A DNA stretch of 64,000 nt from JACMJL01 sp963791805 (GTDB lineage Bacteria > Bacillota > Clostridia > Clostridiales > Clostridiaceae): the NCBI GenBank assembly GCA_963791805.1, contig CAWBTU010000006.1, positions 2,027,943 to 2,091,942 of the forward strand, in the 5' to 3' direction. The notes under the pieces were generated by a model. The model made no database searches and was not told the DNA's origin. It worked only from the letters and a program-made list of their open reading frames with translations. Of the stretch, positions 1 to 8,931 are shown piece by piece (position 1 is the stretch's first letter; each line of letters starts with the position of its first letter). Made by a program: the position numbers and the translations under genes.

Positions 1-159
1 AACATTGTTAACTTTAATAAACTTTGAGAACTCTCTTATGGCCGGAAGCTTTTCACCGTCCTCTATCTGACTTTCATCTATTAGCTTTTTAATATGCCGC
101 ACTATTTGAAGGTATTTAGGAGTTTCATCATCTTTAAAGCTCAAATTATATCTTTCCAT
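1..159 (-). CDS. GntR-family transcriptional regulator, N-terminal part (runs off the window)
   Basis: Only the first 53 codons lie in the window. They read as a GntR-type winged-helix N-terminus: a PKYLQIVRHIKKLI block (residues 14-27), then GEKLPAIREFSKFIKVNN (35-52), which matches the usual 'G.kLPs.Rela..l.vs..TV' recognition region. The ATG at 159 follows an AGGGGA ribosome binding site. The start lies 14 nt beyond the stop of the nucleotidyltransferase gene, so it is probably the last gene of an operon that begins with hflX. The effector domain is outside the window. Regulators starting like this are either short YtrA-type repressors or MocR types fused to an aminotransferase, and these 53 residues cannot decide between them. 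Confidence 0.75.
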   Translation of the reverse strand, partial: MERYNLSFKDDETPKYLQIVRHIKKLIDESQIEDGEKLPAIREFSKFIKVNNV

Positions 160-173
160 AAAATCCCCTAACT

Positions 174-1070
174 TTAAATGAAATAAACATTTTCTTTAAA
201 AAGTAATATATCATCGTCAGTTTTAAAATCTCTACTACCTTTTTTTATTATTTTCTTTTCCCAAAGTTTATCTAATATTTCTTCAAGCTCAAGATTAAAG
301 CTTTCAAAATGCAAATTGTTCTTAATATCTTCAGAGCTTAAAAGTTCATCAGTTTCGCTTAAATAATTCATGAGTAGTCCTGTCATATTCTTTATATTGT
401 CATCTATAGAATCTTCCATAAATTTTATGCTATCTTCGATGACTTTTCTAATATCTGGTTTGTAAATAAACAATTCATTTACTAGGGAATTAAACTTGTC
501 ATCTAAATTCATAGCCATTGTCATTGCATCCTTACTAATCATATAGCCAGAAAAGTTCACATATAGCTTTGCAAACTCTTCTACGCATCTAACCGTAGCA
601 CTATATGCTGTGTATAGTCCATCATTGTGTACATATTTCTTACAGACTCCTAATCTTTTAAGAACATTACCTAGATACACCATAGTCCATTTGTCTCTAT
701 CTGAATCTGGATAATACCTTCCATTATCATAGGTTGAAGTAATCTCTCTATCTTTTGAAAATACAAGTCTAGAGGAAGCAAAAATTCTATGTATAAAGCC
801 TCCTTTTAAATCTTCGCTATACAATTGAATAAATTTTTCTTTACTAAGAAGTTTAATGTGCACATCGATATTTTTTTCTTCTGTATATATATTCTTAATT
901 TCTGACATAGTTTTATCTATGACAACAAACAAATCAATATCCGATTCCTCCCAAAGATCTCCTGTTACCATGCTTCCAAAAACCATAACTGCTAGAACTT
1001 CCCCATTGTTTTTAAGTTTTTCTACAATACTATTGAATGATTTTTGATATAAAGCAATGCTTTCCTTCAT
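174..1070 (-). CDS. Nucleotidyltransferase-fold protein, substrate unknown
   Basis: A 298-residue soluble protein with the pol-beta-type nucleotidyltransferase signature. G32-S33 is followed by D44-x-D46 (ESDIDLF), and a third carboxylate, D69, lies in NIDVHI. These positions normally bind the metal ions for NMP transfer. The region after about residue 110 is helical and unassigned; it could be a HEPN-like or substrate-binding helical domain as in aminoglycoside nucleotidyltransferases or MNT/HEPN pairs. I chose the ATG at 1070 because GGGGTTGGGG precedes it; a longer in-frame start at 1124 would run into the end of hflX. It sits 26 nt after hflX and 14 nt before the regulator gene. Antibiotic modification is possible but nothing here proves it. 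Confidence 0.7.
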   Translation of the reverse strand: MKESIALYQKSFNSIVEKLKNNGEVLAVMVFGSMVTGDLWEESDIDLFVVIDKTMSEIKNIYTEEKNIDVHIKLLSKEKFIQLYSEDLKGGFIHRIFASSRLVFSKDREITSTYDNGRYYPDSDRDKWTMVYLGNVLKRLGVCKKYVHNDGLYTAYSATVRCVEEFAKLYVNFSGYMISKDAMTMAMNLDDKFNSLVNELFIYKPDIRKVIEDSIKFMEDSIDDNIKNMTGLLMNYLSETDELLSSEDIKNNLHFESFNLELEEILDKLWEKKIIKKGSRDFKTDDDILLFKENVYFI

Positions 1071-1096
1071 AACCCCAACCCCTTTTTTAGAATTTT

Positions 1097-2887
1097 TTAT
1101 GAACTTATTTGATATTTTTTGCATTTATTAAATACTTCTTCGTTTACAAATGCAACTATATATGTACCATCTTCTTTAAATTCTTCTGATTCAATGTTAG
1201 CACTTCTATGGAGAAATGCCACTATTGATTGTTCATCATATGGTATTAAGTATTCTATCTTTTTCATATTGTAAGGTATCTCAGTTGTTATGCTTTTCAA
1301 AAGTTCATCAAGATTAATCTGTTTTTTTGCTGATACCTCAATAATATTCATTTTTTCATAAGTTGCTTTTATTAAATCTATTTGTTCTTTAGTGGCCAAA
1401 TCAATTTTATTTAATAGTAAAATTGTTGGCTTATCAAAAGCTTTTAATTCACTAAGCACAGTATTTACTGCTTCAATTTGTTCTATAGCATCACTTGAAG
1501 CTACATCAACCACATGCACAAGTAAATCAGAATAAATAACTTCTTCCAGTGTTGATTTAAAGGACTCAACTAATTCATGTGGAAGCTTTTTTATAAACCC
1601 TACAGTATCAGTTAGCGTAGCTAACCTATTATCTGGTAGCATTATAGCTCTTGTAGTTACATCTAATGTAGCAAATAGCATATCTGCCTCAAAAACATTT
1701 TCCTTAATAACATTTTCCTTAGGCATTGCAATACTACAAAGAACGTTTCTTAATGTTGATTTTCCAGCATTAGTATAACCTACTAAAGAAATTTTAGGGA
1801 TATCTCCCTTATTTCTTTTTTCCCTTTGCACTTCCCTAGTTTTCTTTATATGTTCTAGTTCTTTATTTAAATCGTACATTCTTTCTCGAATACGTCTTCT
1901 GTCTATTTCAAGCTTTTTTTCACCTGGTCCCTTTGTTCCAATTCCGCCACCTGTCCTTGAAAGTACAGTACCTAAACCTGATAATCTAGGCATTCTATAT
2001 TTCAATTGAGCAGCTTCAACTTGAAGTTTAGCCTCTTTACTTTTAGCTCTTGACGCAAAAATTTCAAGAATAAGGGTGGTTCTGTCTATTACTTTAACAC
2101 TTGTTAAATCTTCTAAATTTCTAACTTGAGATCCAGATAGTTCATCGTCAAAAATAATTAGATTTGCCTTTAATTCCTGTCTTAGAAGTGCCAATTCTTG
2201 TACTTTACCAATGCCAATGTAATGGGCTGTATCAACTTTACTTCTTTTTTGAAATATTCTATCAGCAACTACAACGTTACAAGCCTTAGCCAATTCATAC
2301 AGTTCATGTAAACTTTCCTCACTCTCTATTCCAACTAATATTGCTCTCTCAGTTGTGTCCTCATGAACCTCTCCATTATTCAGGAATTCCTCAATGTACT
2401 TAATCTTATCTAATAAGTCATAATTCTCAGCTTCTTCTATTGATAATGGTCCTATGCATTCTCCATTAAGCACATTATCCTCAATACTGCAAAAGCCTAT
2501 TGTTGTTTCAACTGCAGCATCATTTTTCACCCCTATTGCTGCAATACAATCTAATCTTAATTTTATAAGCGCGCTCATATCAATAGCTGAAAGCATAGAA
2601 TAACCATTTGGATGAGTATGTATTATTCTAACACCGCTTAGTTTCTTTTCTTTTATATCCATATCTTGCATCTCTACACTTGTACTATCACCTATAGTTA
2701 CACTTATCACTTGACCTTTTCTATCAATTGCAACACTTATCTCTCTATTTATTTGTAATGTAACTTCGTTTAATATTGTAACTAATTCTTCTGTATAAAG
2801 ACTATACTTTGGTATTTTTAATTTATATATTCTATCAAGACTATCTAGAACTGAGTTTTTTACACCATCGGTATTACCGAAAATCAA
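1097..2887 (-). CDS. hflX: Ribosome-associated GTPase HflX with an extra N-terminal JAMM-like domain
   Basis: HflX is a GTPase that splits and rescues stalled 70S ribosomes. The HflX N-domain and the glycine-rich linker GGGIGTKGPGE (313-323) precede the G domain: G1 GYTNAGKST (370-378), G3 DTVG (427-430), G4 NKID (493-496). At about 596 residues it is some 170-190 longer than E. coli or Bacillus HflX. The extra N-terminal domain contains H90-x-H92-x7-S100-x2-D103 with an upstream E49, which is the zinc-binding JAMM/MPN arrangement also seen in RadC. I chose the TTG at 2887 because GGAG lies 9 nt upstream. In-frame TTG or ATG codons at 2929 and 2911 have no good ribosome site. It heads an operon and diverges from hpt. 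Confidence 0.9.
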   Translation of the reverse strand: MIFGNTDGVKNSVLDSLDRIYKLKIPKYSLYTEELVTILNEVTLQINREISVAIDRKGQVISVTIGDSTSVEMQDMDIKEKKLSGVRIIHTHPNGYSMLSAIDMSALIKLRLDCIAAIGVKNDAAVETTIGFCSIEDNVLNGECIGPLSIEEAENYDLLDKIKYIEEFLNNGEVHEDTTERAILVGIESEESLHELYELAKACNVVVADRIFQKRSKVDTAHYIGIGKVQELALLRQELKANLIIFDDELSGSQVRNLEDLTSVKVIDRTTLILEIFASRAKSKEAKLQVEAAQLKYRMPRLSGLGTVLSRTGGGIGTKGPGEKKLEIDRRRIRERMYDLNKELEHIKKTREVQREKRNKGDIPKISLVGYTNAGKSTLRNVLCSIAMPKENVIKENVFEADMLFATLDVTTRAIMLPDNRLATLTDTVGFIKKLPHELVESFKSTLEEVIYSDLLVHVVDVASSDAIEQIEAVNTVLSELKAFDKPTILLLNKIDLATKEQIDLIKATYEKMNIIEVSAKKQINLDELLKSITTEIPYNMKKIEYLIPYDEQSIVAFLHRSANIESEEFKEDGTYIVAFVNEEVFNKCKKYQISS

Positions 2888-2922
2888 ACCAATCATCTCC
2901 ATAATTCTCATAATTATTTTAC

Positions 2923-2951
2923 TTGACAACTTTCATATAATTCTATACTAT
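2923..2951 (+). promoter_or_regulatory. Candidate sigma-A promoter of hpt
   Basis: TTGACA at 2923-2928 is followed after 17 nt by TACTAT at 2946-2951. The -35 is perfect and the -10 is a 4/6 match; a TATAAT at 2949-2954 is better but sits 20 nt away. The start codon of hpt is at 2995. Confidence 0.5.
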
Positions 2952-2968
2952 AATGTCATTCTTGTAAA
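2940..2968 (-). promoter_or_regulatory. Candidate sigma-A promoter of hflX
   Basis: On the minus strand TTTACA (2968-2963) and TAGAAT (2945-2940) are separated by 17 nt, 53 nt before the chosen hflX TTG. It interleaves with the hpt promoter on the other strand. Confidence 0.5.
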
Positions 2969-2994
2969 TATATATAGCTTTAGGGGGCAAGACC

Positions 2995-3519
2995 ATGGAA
3001 AATAAAAAGAGAAATGTATTAATCTCAGAAGCACAAATAAAAGAAAAAACCACAGAGCTAGGCAAAATAATTTCTAAAGATTATGAAACTAAAAAATTAT
3101 ACATTTTATCTTTATTAAGAGGAAGCTTTATTTTTACTGCAGACCTAGCAAGATGCATTACTGTACCAACAAAAATAGGTTTTATGACTACTTCCAGCTA
3201 TGGGGATAAAGAAGAATCTTCAGGCAAAGTTAATATTCTTTATGATATTCCTGACGATATTAAAGGCTATGATGTATTAATTGTTGATGATATTGTTGAT
3301 AGTGGCGTCACTATGAGTTTTGTTAAAAATCATGTTAAAGGCTTAGACGCAAATAGTGTAAAATGTTGCGTTTTGTTAGATAAGCCTGATAGACGAAAAG
3401 TTGATATAACTCCAGACTATTTTTGTTTTCAGATTCCAGATTTGTTTGTAGTTGGGTACGGTCTAAATTATGGTGATTACTTTAGAAACATTCCATACAT
3501 ATTTAATTGGGAAGAATGA
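2995..3519 (+). CDS. hpt: Hypoxanthine phosphoribosyltransferase
   Basis: This purine salvage enzyme transfers the phosphoribosyl group of PRPP to hypoxanthine or guanine, giving IMP or GMP in the cytoplasm. Its 174 residues match the usual bacterial length. The PRPP-binding motif VLIVDDIVDSGVT is at 94-106, the PPi loop SLLRGSF at 39-45 and the flexible-loop SSYGD at 67-71. The ATG at 2995 follows a strong AGGGGG site. The gene is transcribed alone, from a promoter overlapping that of the divergent hflX, and ends at a terminator shared with convergent yunB. The assignment is firm; only the preference for hypoxanthine over guanine is not visible. Confidence 0.95.
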   Translation: MENKKRNVLISEAQIKEKTTELGKIISKDYETKKLYILSLLRGSFIFTADLARCITVPTKIGFMTTSSYGDKEESSGKVNILYDIPDDIKGYDVLIVDDIVDSGVTMSFVKNHVKGLDANSVKCCVLLDKPDRRKVDITPDYFCFQIPDLFVVGYGLNYGDYFRNIPYIFNWEE

Positions 3520-3587
3520 CTATATAAATTAAAGCGTAAATATTCAGAATAAATCCTATCTATGTTGATATTTATTCTATGAGTTAT

Positions 3588-3618
3588 AAAAAATCCTCAC
3601 TTACTGAGGATTTTTTTT
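3588..3618. terminator. Bidirectional terminator between hpt and yunB
   Basis: AATCCTCA (3592-3599) pairs with TGAGGATT (3605-3612) around a 5-nt loop. A run of eight T follows on the plus strand and six T on the minus strand. It serves both convergent genes and overlaps the yunB stop codon. Confidence 0.85.
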
Positions 3619-4266
3619 GTTTTTGTCATTATTGAGTTTAAAACCAGCACTATCTAGATCTAATTGAACTGATGTATTAGGTATTTTCCCTACTATAATA
3701 GTTTCAGAAATTGGCACCTCATTAACCACACTAACTTCGTTACTTTTCATAGGTAGTATTATTCTCATATTTGTTTTAAATGATACGTAAATTTTATGCC
3801 TTGTTTGATTAATTCCAGCACTTTCAAATGCTGATATGTATTTTGTTTCGATATTTCCAACAGGTTCCATTTTAACCTTAAAGGTTGGACCTAAATTTGC
3901 TAAAAGATTATTTTTAAATATGTATCCGAAAGGAATGCTAACTCCATACTCTCCAAATTTTCGTAGTTTATTTTGTGAATTAATAGAAACATCACAAGCT
4001 ATTTTATTCATTTTTAAAGTATCCGCCTGAAGCAATACTATATTACCTTGATCATCTTTATCTACATGTATTATCTCATGATAATTAAATTGTGTTGAAT
4101 ACTCATCTATTATCTCTTTATTTATTATTTCAATGCTTCTTGCTCTAATCTCTGCATCAGCCACTGCCATAACTGTAGGAGTTATCGCATTATCCAGCCT
4201 GTAGATTATAAAATTTAAACTTAATATTATAACAAGAATAAATACTAAAATTTTAGCTTTTAACAT
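3601..4266 (-). CDS. yunB: Sporulation protein YunB
   Basis: A 221-residue protein with one N-terminal membrane anchor (about residues 4-22, LVFILVIILSLNFIIY) and an extracytoplasmic domain. Its features are those of the YunB family: a block beginning NAITPTVMAVADAEIRARSI, the ISIPFG-like segment VSIPFGYI, and the ending NEVPISETIIVGKIPNTS. In B. subtilis YunB is made in the mother cell under sigma-E and is needed for normal spore formation; the biochemical role is unknown. I chose the ATG at 4266 because GAAGGG lies just upstream; a longer start at 4287 would swallow that site. It stands alone between a shared terminator and the PBP gene. Confidence 0.88.
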   Translation of the reverse strand: MLKAKILVFILVIILSLNFIIYRLDNAITPTVMAVADAEIRARSIEIINKEIIDEYSTQFNYHEIIHVDKDDQGNIVLLQADTLKMNKIACDVSINSQNKLRKFGEYGVSIPFGYIFKNNLLANLGPTFKVKMEPVGNIETKYISAFESAGINQTRHKIYVSFKTNMRIILPMKSNEVSVVNEVPISETIIVGKIPNTSVQLDLDSAGFKLNNDKNKKNPQ

Positions 4267-4417
4267 AATTCTAATCCCTTCTGTCAATAGGTGTATTTAA
4301 TTATATGCTTAAAAATTTCAAACATGAAAAGAACGAATCACGAATAAACATTTTATTAACATATAATATTATGATATAATGTTATATGTTGCATATTTTT
4401 TAAAAGGAGGACAGCTA

Positions 4418-6934
4418 ATGAAACAGACCAAAAAAGCTAAAAAGGTAGTTGGAAAAGGTAGGAAAATATTTAGGATATTTTTAATAACCTTATTGTGTCT
4501 TGTTTTTCTTGGGATTGTTGTTGTTTCAGGTATGGTTCTTGCAATAGTAAAAGACGCACCAGCTTTAAATATAAACCAAATTTTGGATTTAAAAGAAACT
4601 TCAATAATATATGATGACCAAGGTAATACTATGGATGATTTAATAGTAACAGATAAAAGTAACCAAATAGTTAAAAGAACAGTGGTAACCTTAAACAATA
4701 CTTCGCCTAATCTTAGAAAAGCTTTTGTTTCTATAGAAGATGAACGTTTTTACAAACATAAAGGTGTAGACTACAGAGGAGTTACAAGAGCAGTTTTAGT
4801 TGATATTCAAAATAAAATTTTTCATAAAAATAAAAGCATTCAGGGTGCTTCAACTATTACTCAGCAGTTAATTAAGAACAGATTATTTTTGAACGATTCA
4901 TTAAACAATCGACTTGACTATAAAAGAAAAATCCAAGAAGCATACCTTGCATTAGAACTTGAAAAACGATTATCCAAGGATGAAATTTTAGAAGCGTATA
5001 TGAACACTATTTTCTTAGGAGGAACTGCCAATGGAGTAGAAGCTGCTTCAAACCAGTACTTTAACAAATCATCAAAGGATTTAACACTAATAGAAAGTGC
5101 TTTTATAGCAGGAGTTGCACAAAGCCCTACATATTTTTATCCTTTTACTACTAGTGCAAGACTAGACCATTCTATTTATTTGAACAAAACTAAACTAGTG
5201 TTATCCAAAATGTACGAAACGAAATCAATTTCAAAGCAAGAATATGATCAAGCTATTAGCGAGTTGAATACTAAAGGTGATATTACTTTTAATAGACCAA
5301 CAACTAACTCGGATAAATATACCTATGAATGGTTTTCACGACCAACAGTTGATCAAATAAAAAAGGATTTAGTAGCTCAATATGGTTATAGTCAAACACA
5401 AGTTACTAATTTGCTAATGAGTGGTGGTCTAAAAATATATACTACCATGAATAAAGCTCTTCAAGACAAAGCTCAAAATATAATGAATACTGATGAAATT
5501 TTTAACAAAGTAGCTAATGAGAGTAGCAAACCTTTACAAGCCTCAGCAGTAATTATGGATTATCACACCGCACAAGTGAAAGTTATAATTGGTGGAAGAA
5601 ACGAAAAAGACCAACCACCTATTGGATATAATAGAGCGGCTGATGTTACAAATTTCCACAGAGCAACCGGATCTAGTATTAAGCCTCTTACAGTATACTC
5701 TGCAGCAATAGATTCTAAAATGGCAACACCTTCTACTTTAATTGAAGATACAAAGTTATCGCCAGCTCTTGTAGCTCAATATGGTTTTGACCCTAATGAT
5801 GATGATTTTAAACAATTAGGTTCTATGACTATTAGGCAAGCTATTGCACAGTCCAGAAACTTAGTAGCAGTTAAACTAGAGGATAAAATTGGACTTAACG
5901 TAGGCTATGCTTATGCTGACAAATTCGGTATAAAACTTTATGATGGTAAAAAAGATGGTTTGAAACACCGTGATGGCACATATTATTCCGATAAAGGTAT
6001 GGCTGCCTTAGCACTTGGACAATTAGACTATGGCACTAACCCATTAGCAATGGCTGCTGCCTATGGAGTTTTTGGAAGCTCTGGAATGTATGCCACTCCA
6101 AGATTGTATACTAAAGTAGTAGACAAAACTGGTAAAACTTTACTAGAGACAAAATATACTGCTAGAAAAGCTATCGAACCACAAACCGCTTATATTATGT
6201 GGGATTTATTAAAAGGACCTATTCATGATGAAAACGGAACTGGAAGAAATGCTAATTTGGGAGATATGCCTGCTGGAGGTAAAACAGGAACCGCAACTAA
6301 TGGCTTAGATTTATGGTTTTGCGGATTGACACCTTACTATTCAGCTGCAGTTTGGATTGGTAATGATGATTATAAGCCTTTTAAAAATTTATATAGCAGT
6401 GATGCTGCTTCCATATGGAAAGAACTTATGAAAGAAGCTAATGCTAATCTTATAGTTAAAGATATTCCACCTCCAGCAGGATTAGAAAGTGTTAAAATCT
6501 GCAAAGCCTCAGGTAAGCGAGCTACAGATTTGTGCTCCCAGGATTCACTGCATGGAAATAATACATACACTGATGTGTTTATTCCTGGTCAAGCTCCTAC
6601 AGAAACTTGCGATGAGCATGTACAAGTTAAAATTGACAAAGTAACTAATAAGCTGGCATCTGATACTACTCCAGCAGATCAAATAATACTAAAAGTATTT
6701 TTGAAAGCTGATATACCTAAAGAATCAGATGATACTAAACCAGCAGCACTACCAGTTAATCAAAATAATAATAACAACACTGATAGTAATTCAAATACAA
6801 GTAATGCTCCAACAACTAATACAGGAAATACAGAAACAACTAATACAGACCCTACTATACCTAAAATAACCTTACCAAAAATTAATTTACCAAAGATTAC
6901 AATTCCAACTGTAAATATACCAGCAAGCAATTAA
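4418..6934 (+). CDS. ponA: Class A penicillin-binding protein (transglycosylase/transpeptidase)
   Basis: A bifunctional peptidoglycan synthase of 838 residues, anchored by a membrane helix at about 19-45. The GT51 glycosyltransferase domain shows EDERFYKHKG (from residue 107, E107 catalytic) and QGASTITQQL. The transpeptidase domain has SSIK (nucleophile S419), SRN (479-481) and KTGTA (622-626). After about residue 740 comes an Asn/Thr-rich low-complexity tail, ending in a repeat of PKI(T/N)LP-type units close to the C-terminus. B. subtilis PonA also has a disordered C-terminal tail. The ATG at 4418 follows AAAAGGAGGA. It is a single gene on the plus strand with its own terminator, between yunB and the convergent spoVA operon. 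Confidence 0.93.
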   Translation: MKQTKKAKKVVGKGRKIFRIFLITLLCLVFLGIVVVSGMVLAIVKDAPALNINQILDLKETSIIYDDQGNTMDDLIVTDKSNQIVKRTVVTLNNTSPNLRKAFVSIEDERFYKHKGVDYRGVTRAVLVDIQNKIFHKNKSIQGASTITQQLIKNRLFLNDSLNNRLDYKRKIQEAYLALELEKRLSKDEILEAYMNTIFLGGTANGVEAASNQYFNKSSKDLTLIESAFIAGVAQSPTYFYPFTTSARLDHSIYLNKTKLVLSKMYETKSISKQEYDQAISELNTKGDITFNRPTTNSDKYTYEWFSRPTVDQIKKDLVAQYGYSQTQVTNLLMSGGLKIYTTMNKALQDKAQNIMNTDEIFNKVANESSKPLQASAVIMDYHTAQVKVIIGGRNEKDQPPIGYNRAADVTNFHRATGSSIKPLTVYSAAIDSKMATPSTLIEDTKLSPALVAQYGFDPNDDDFKQLGSMTIRQAIAQSRNLVAVKLEDKIGLNVGYAYADKFGIKLYDGKKDGLKHRDGTYYSDKGMAALALGQLDYGTNPLAMAAAYGVFGSSGMYATPRLYTKVVDKTGKTLLETKYTARKAIEPQTAYIMWDLLKGPIHDENGTGRNANLGDMPAGGKTGTATNGLDLWFCGLTPYYSAAVWIGNDDYKPFKNLYSSDAASIWKELMKEANANLIVKDIPPPAGLESVKICKASGKRATDLCSQDSLHGNNTYTDVFIPGQAPTETCDEHVQVKIDKVTNKLASDTTPADQIILKVFLKADIPKESDDTKPAALPVNQNNNNNTDSNSNTSNAPTTNTGNTETTNTDPTIPKITLPKINLPKITIPTVNIPASN

Positions 6935-6944
6935 TTTAATTTAG

Positions 6945-6975
6945 GGAAATGCAAATCAATGCATTTCCTTTTTTT
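6945..6975 (+). terminator. Terminator of the class A PBP gene
   Basis: GGAAATGCA (6945-6953) pairs with TGCATTTCC (6960-6968) across a 6-nt loop, followed by seven T. Confidence 0.85.
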
Positions 6976-7333
6976 AACCTTTTGTTTTCGGTTTAAAAAT
7001 TAAAGCCATAATATAACCAAATATGATAGCAGCAGAGATTCCACCTGCCGCACCTTTTATTCCGCCTGTAAACACTCCAATAAAGCCCTTATCATCTATT
7101 TCTTTAATTGTACTCTTCACTAAGGAATTCCCAAATCCGGGAAGAGGTATCGTAGCCCCAGCACTACCATACTTTATAACATAATCATAGATGTTTATTG
7201 CACCTAATAAAACCCCAATTGTAACAAAGCTGACTAGTATTCTAGCAGGTGTTAATTTTGTTTTATCCATTAATATTTGTGCAATAGTACAGATAGTGCC
7301 ACCTATAATAAATGCCATGAAATAGTCCTTCAC
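6974..7333 (-). CDS. spoVAE: Stage V sporulation protein AE (SpoVAE/SpoVAEb)
   Basis: A 119-residue integral membrane protein with about three or four hydrophobic helices, typical of SpoVAE(b). The start YFMAFIIGGTICTIAQILMD and the central GSAGATIPLPGFGNSLVKST resemble the paralogous SpoVAC of the same operon (GAGTVVPITGFANS). The SpoVA proteins form the channel that loads dipicolinic acid into the forespore and releases it at germination. The GTG at 7333 follows GGAGGGG. It is the last gene of spoVAC-spoVAD-spoVAE, the minimal clostridial set; spoVAA, AB, AEa and AF are not here. Confidence 0.92.
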   Translation of the reverse strand: MKDYFMAFIIGGTICTIAQILMDKTKLTPARILVSFVTIGVLLGAINIYDYVIKYGSAGATIPLPGFGNSLVKSTIKEIDDKGFIGVFTGGIKGAAGGISAAIIFGYIMALIFKPKTKG

Positions 7334-7352
7334 ACAATCCCCTCCAAATTAA

Positions 7353-8369
7353 TTAAGTTTGAAACTCTATTGTTACCGCATGCGCAATTCCAGGTATACT
7401 TTCCCCTTGTAAGGAGGAGGTTGGGCTCATTAATGCACCTGTGGAAACTAATAAAACCTTCTTATATTCACCTAGAAGAATTTTTTTATAAATATATCCA
7501 CTATCGACAACTGCAGAGCATCCACAGCCACTTCCTCCAGATTCAGTGTTTTGTAGTTCACTATCAAAGATTTCATCTCCGCAATCTATATACTTTTCTG
7601 AAATGTCAAGACCATATTCTTTTAAGAGCTCTTCAGTTAAGTTCTTACCTACTTTTCCTAGATCACCTGTTGCGATTAAATCATAATCCCTTGCATCCTT
7701 TGAAGTATCAATAAAATGTTGCTTTATTGTATCTACAGCAGCTGGAGCCATTGCAGCACCCATATTATTAGGATCTTTAATTCCATAATCTTTAACTTTT
7801 CCAGTAGTTACATAAGTTATATATGGGTAATTCCCCTCTTTTCCTAGTACCATTGATCCCGCTCCAGTTACCGTCCACTGGGCTGTTGGAGGTCTTTGAC
7901 TTCCATATTCTAGTGGAAACCTAAATTGTCTTTCTGCTGACGAAAAATGAGAGGAAGTAGCCGCCACAACATACTTTGCAAAGCCACCATCCATTAACAT
8001 AGCAGCAATACTTAAGGATTCAGTCATAGTGGAACAAGCACCATAAAGCCCTAAAAAAGGAATATCTACATCTCTAGCCGCAAAACTAGATGAAGCTAAT
8101 TGATTTAGTAAATCTCCAGCTAATAAATAATCAATTTCTTGTTCCTTTAATCCTGCTCTTTTTATACTTTCAGTTACTGCTGAATATAACATAGCACTTT
8201 CAGCTTTTTCAAAACTGTCCTTACCATTTTTATCACTTTGAAGTATCACATCAAAGAAATTCTTTAATGGACCCTTGCCTTCCTTGGGACCTACAATACT
8301 AAAAGTGGAAATAATTCTTGGCTTGCTTTCTAAAAAAATTGTTTGTTTTCCAATTCTTTTATGACTCAT
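7353..8369 (-). CDS. spoVAD: Stage V sporulation protein AD (dipicolinic acid-binding)
   Basis: A 338-residue soluble protein with the thiolase/ketoacyl-synthase fold, as known for SpoVAD, which binds dipicolinic acid on the inner forespore membrane. A thiolase-like cysteine sits in YGACSTMTES (C112). Other family blocks are PPTAQWTVTGAGSMVL, the Gly/Cys-rich GGSGCGCSAV and STGALMSP near the end. The ATG at 8369 shares one base with the spoVAC stop (TGATG) and follows GAGG, so the two are translationally coupled. spoVAE follows closely. An upstream in-frame GTG at 8378 is less likely because it overlaps the ribosome site. Confidence 0.95.
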   Translation of the reverse strand: MSHKRIGKQTIFLESKPRIISTFSIVGPKEGKGPLKNFFDVILQSDKNGKDSFEKAESAMLYSAVTESIKRAGLKEQEIDYLLAGDLLNQLASSSFAARDVDIPFLGLYGACSTMTESLSIAAMLMDGGFAKYVVAATSSHFSSAERQFRFPLEYGSQRPPTAQWTVTGAGSMVLGKEGNYPYITYVTTGKVKDYGIKDPNNMGAAMAPAAVDTIKQHFIDTSKDARDYDLIATGDLGKVGKNLTEELLKEYGLDISEKYIDCGDEIFDSELQNTESGGSGCGCSAVVDSGYIYKKILLGEYKKVLLVSTGALMSPTSSLQGESIPGIAHAVTIEFQT

Positions 8370-8836
8370 CAAAAGCACCTCGGTAATTTAAAAATCATGA
8401 AATAAATAACCCCAACTACAAAAGATGAAGTAATACCATAAACTAAAACTGGTCCAGCTATAGTAAACATTTTTGCTGCAATTCCTAAAATATACCCCTC
8501 ATTTTTAAATTCAATTGCTGGTGCAACTATTGAATTAGCAAAACCAGTTATAGGCACAACTGTACCTGCACCTGCAAAATTAGCAATTTTATCATATATG
8601 CCGATACCTGTTAAAAATGCTCCTAAAAACACCATTATAATAGCTACGTATGTTCCTACTTCGTCCTTGGGTACTCCACTATTTAAAAGTAAATTATTAA
8701 ATAGTTGTCCTACATCACAAATCAGACCACCCACAATAAATGCATTAATACAATTTTTTATACTATTAGGTTTAGGCTCTGTTTGTATAGCGAGTTTGTG
8801 AAATTTTTCTTTTACCATTATCTCCTTTTTCCTCAC
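8369..8836 (-). CDS. spoVAC: Stage V sporulation protein AC
   Basis: A membrane protein of about 155 residues; SpoVAC acts as a mechanosensitive channel component for dipicolinic acid movement in spores. The family start EPKPNSIKNCINAFIVGGLI and the signature AGTVVPITGFANSIVAPAIE are present, with about four membrane helices and a short charged N-terminus. Two starts are plausible: GTG at 8836 behind GGGAGG (8-nt spacer) and ATG at 8818 behind AAGGAG (3-4 nt). I prefer the GTG for spacing. It is the first gene of the spoVA operon, directly behind the terminator of spoIIA. A forespore-specific promoter is expected in 8837-8900, but I could not make out a convincing one. Confidence 0.93.
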   Translation of the reverse strand: MRKKEIMVKEKFHKLAIQTEPKPNSIKNCINAFIVGGLICDVGQLFNNLLLNSGVPKDEVGTYVAIIMVFLGAFLTGIGIYDKIANFAGAGTVVPITGFANSIVAPAIEFKNEGYILGIAAKMFTIAGPVLVYGITSSFVVGVIYFMIFKLPRCF

Positions 8837-8894
8837 TTTATCAACCTCCCTCTTTGTAGTGCCAATATATATTATTTGCAATATAATAATTTTT

Positions 8895-8931
8895 AATCAA
8901 AAAGGATAGAATACACTCAGTATTCTATCCT
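8895..8931 (-). terminator. Terminator of the spoIIA operon
   Basis: AGGATAGAATAC (8903-8914) pairs perfectly with GTATTCTATCCT (8920-8931) around a 5-nt loop. The downstream run on the minus strand is short (TTTTGATT). The hairpin begins inside the last codons of sigF. Confidence 0.7.

Noticed and set aside
1071..1124. Upstream start of the nucleotidyltransferase
   Set aside because: The longer start runs into hflX, while the ATG at 1070 has a GGGG-rich ribosome site and places the domain normally.
4369..4698. 109-codon minus-strand frame over the PBP start
   Set aside because: It is antisense to the membrane anchor of the PBP and has no ribosome site.
7277..7714. 145-codon plus-strand frame
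   Set aside because: It is antisense to spoVAD and the start of spoVAE, both well-supported family members, and its His/Leu-rich product is typical of an antisense shadow.
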